Positions 63,017 through 64,000 of a stretch of 64,000 nucleotides of DNA are shown here, piece by piece (position 1 is the first letter of the stretch; every line of letters starts with the position of its first letter). The notes under the pieces are model-generated. The model was not told where the DNA came from. It ran no database searches and saw only the letters and a list, made by a program, of their open reading frames with translations. Where the stretch lies: positions 644,750 to 708,749 of the forward strand of contig CAJJDP010000006.1 in assembly GCA_905182995.1 (NCBI GenBank), read 5' to 3'. The translations under genes and the position numbers were made by a program. The DNA comes from Paramecium octaurelia (taxonomy: Eukaryota > Ciliophora > Oligohymenophorea > Peniculida > Parameciidae).

Positions 63017-63471
63017 AAATTATATTATTGGTATATATCAATCAAATAAAATAATAATATTTTTGCATTGGAAAGCAAAGTTATCAAAAGTTTGATGCTA
63101 GCGCATAAAATTAGATACAATCCTCCTAATAAATGCCCTCTTAATTGTACTTTACTGGCTATGTATTCTGAAAGGGAATTAACTAAATAAATACGTAGAT
63201 TTCACATCATCAATAATGAGACCAAAGTATTTAATATATATAATGGTTGATGAATATTCTAAAAATACAATCTATATTAATTATAAAACAATATAAATTT
63301 CATGAAGATTAAGAGATAAATACATAAAAAGAGTAAGAAAGTTAACAAAACAATTTACAAAATATTCCTCCTAGTATGTATTACTTATTTGATTATATCA
63401 GACGCAAGTATATAAAAGAATAATGGTAATGATTATCTTTTATTTTATGCTATATTTTATTAAATTATATT
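63017..63471. other. Intergenic, 455 bp
   Basis: AT-rich spacer between the membrane-protein gene start and the ATP synthase beta stop, both minus strand. It should contain the promoter of the former. No ORF or RNA gene is evident. Confidence 0.65.

Positions 63472-64000
<529 letters not shown>

Overview
This window reads as somatic (macronuclear) DNA of an oligohymenophorean ciliate, most probably a Paramecium. It is very AT-rich. Long open frames exist only when TAA and TAG are read as glutamine and TGA is the sole stop. The introns are tiny: those placed here are 19 to 35 nt, GT...AG, mostly GTA...TAG. Many genes are separated by only tens of bases. Gene models were built by joining frames across these micro-introns. 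Most were checked by confirming that the spliced length divides by three and by matching family motifs.

Layout. 1-11035: a 2194-residue coiled-coil protein, then a gene ending in a YqaJ/lambda-exonuclease-type nuclease domain. That second gene is broken by an assembly duplication of 1331 bp around a single N at 9333. 11059-16992: CEP104 (ciliary tip TOG protein), a secreted or anchored protein, an Old Yellow Enzyme flavoprotein and a small MGN-start protein. 16993-18852 is a gene-poor stretch. 18853-28277: Miro GTPase, a coiled-coil protein, two tiny putative genes, a polo-like kinase and an unrecognised 633-residue protein. 28556-35507: an EF-hand protein, an ankyrin protein, a CCCH zinc-finger protein, a class I glutamine amidotransferase, a small basic protein and tubulin chaperone E (TBCE). 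36124-43620: a giant cysteine-rich surface-antigen-like gene. 44237-49890: a 1266-residue coiled-coil protein and two unrecognised proteins. 50806-64000: a ubiquitin-specific protease, an M1 aminopeptidase, a TPR protein divergent by only 20 bp from a BTB/RING-like protein, a divergent polyprenyl-synthase-like protein, small mitochondrial and membrane proteins, and the 3' part of mitochondrial ATP synthase beta.

There is no operon logic. The genes are ordinary nuclear genes on both strands, though several belong to cilium, tubulin or centrosome biology (CEP104, TBCE, PLK, large coiled-coil proteins), as expected in a ciliate. No tRNA, rRNA, CRISPR array or intact transposon was recognised. 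The most unusual items are the eukaryotic YqaJ-type nuclease, two 3n introns lacking in-frame stops (in the polo kinase and ATP synthase beta), an apparent 19-nt intron, and head-to-tail gene junctions where TGA sits inside ATGA.
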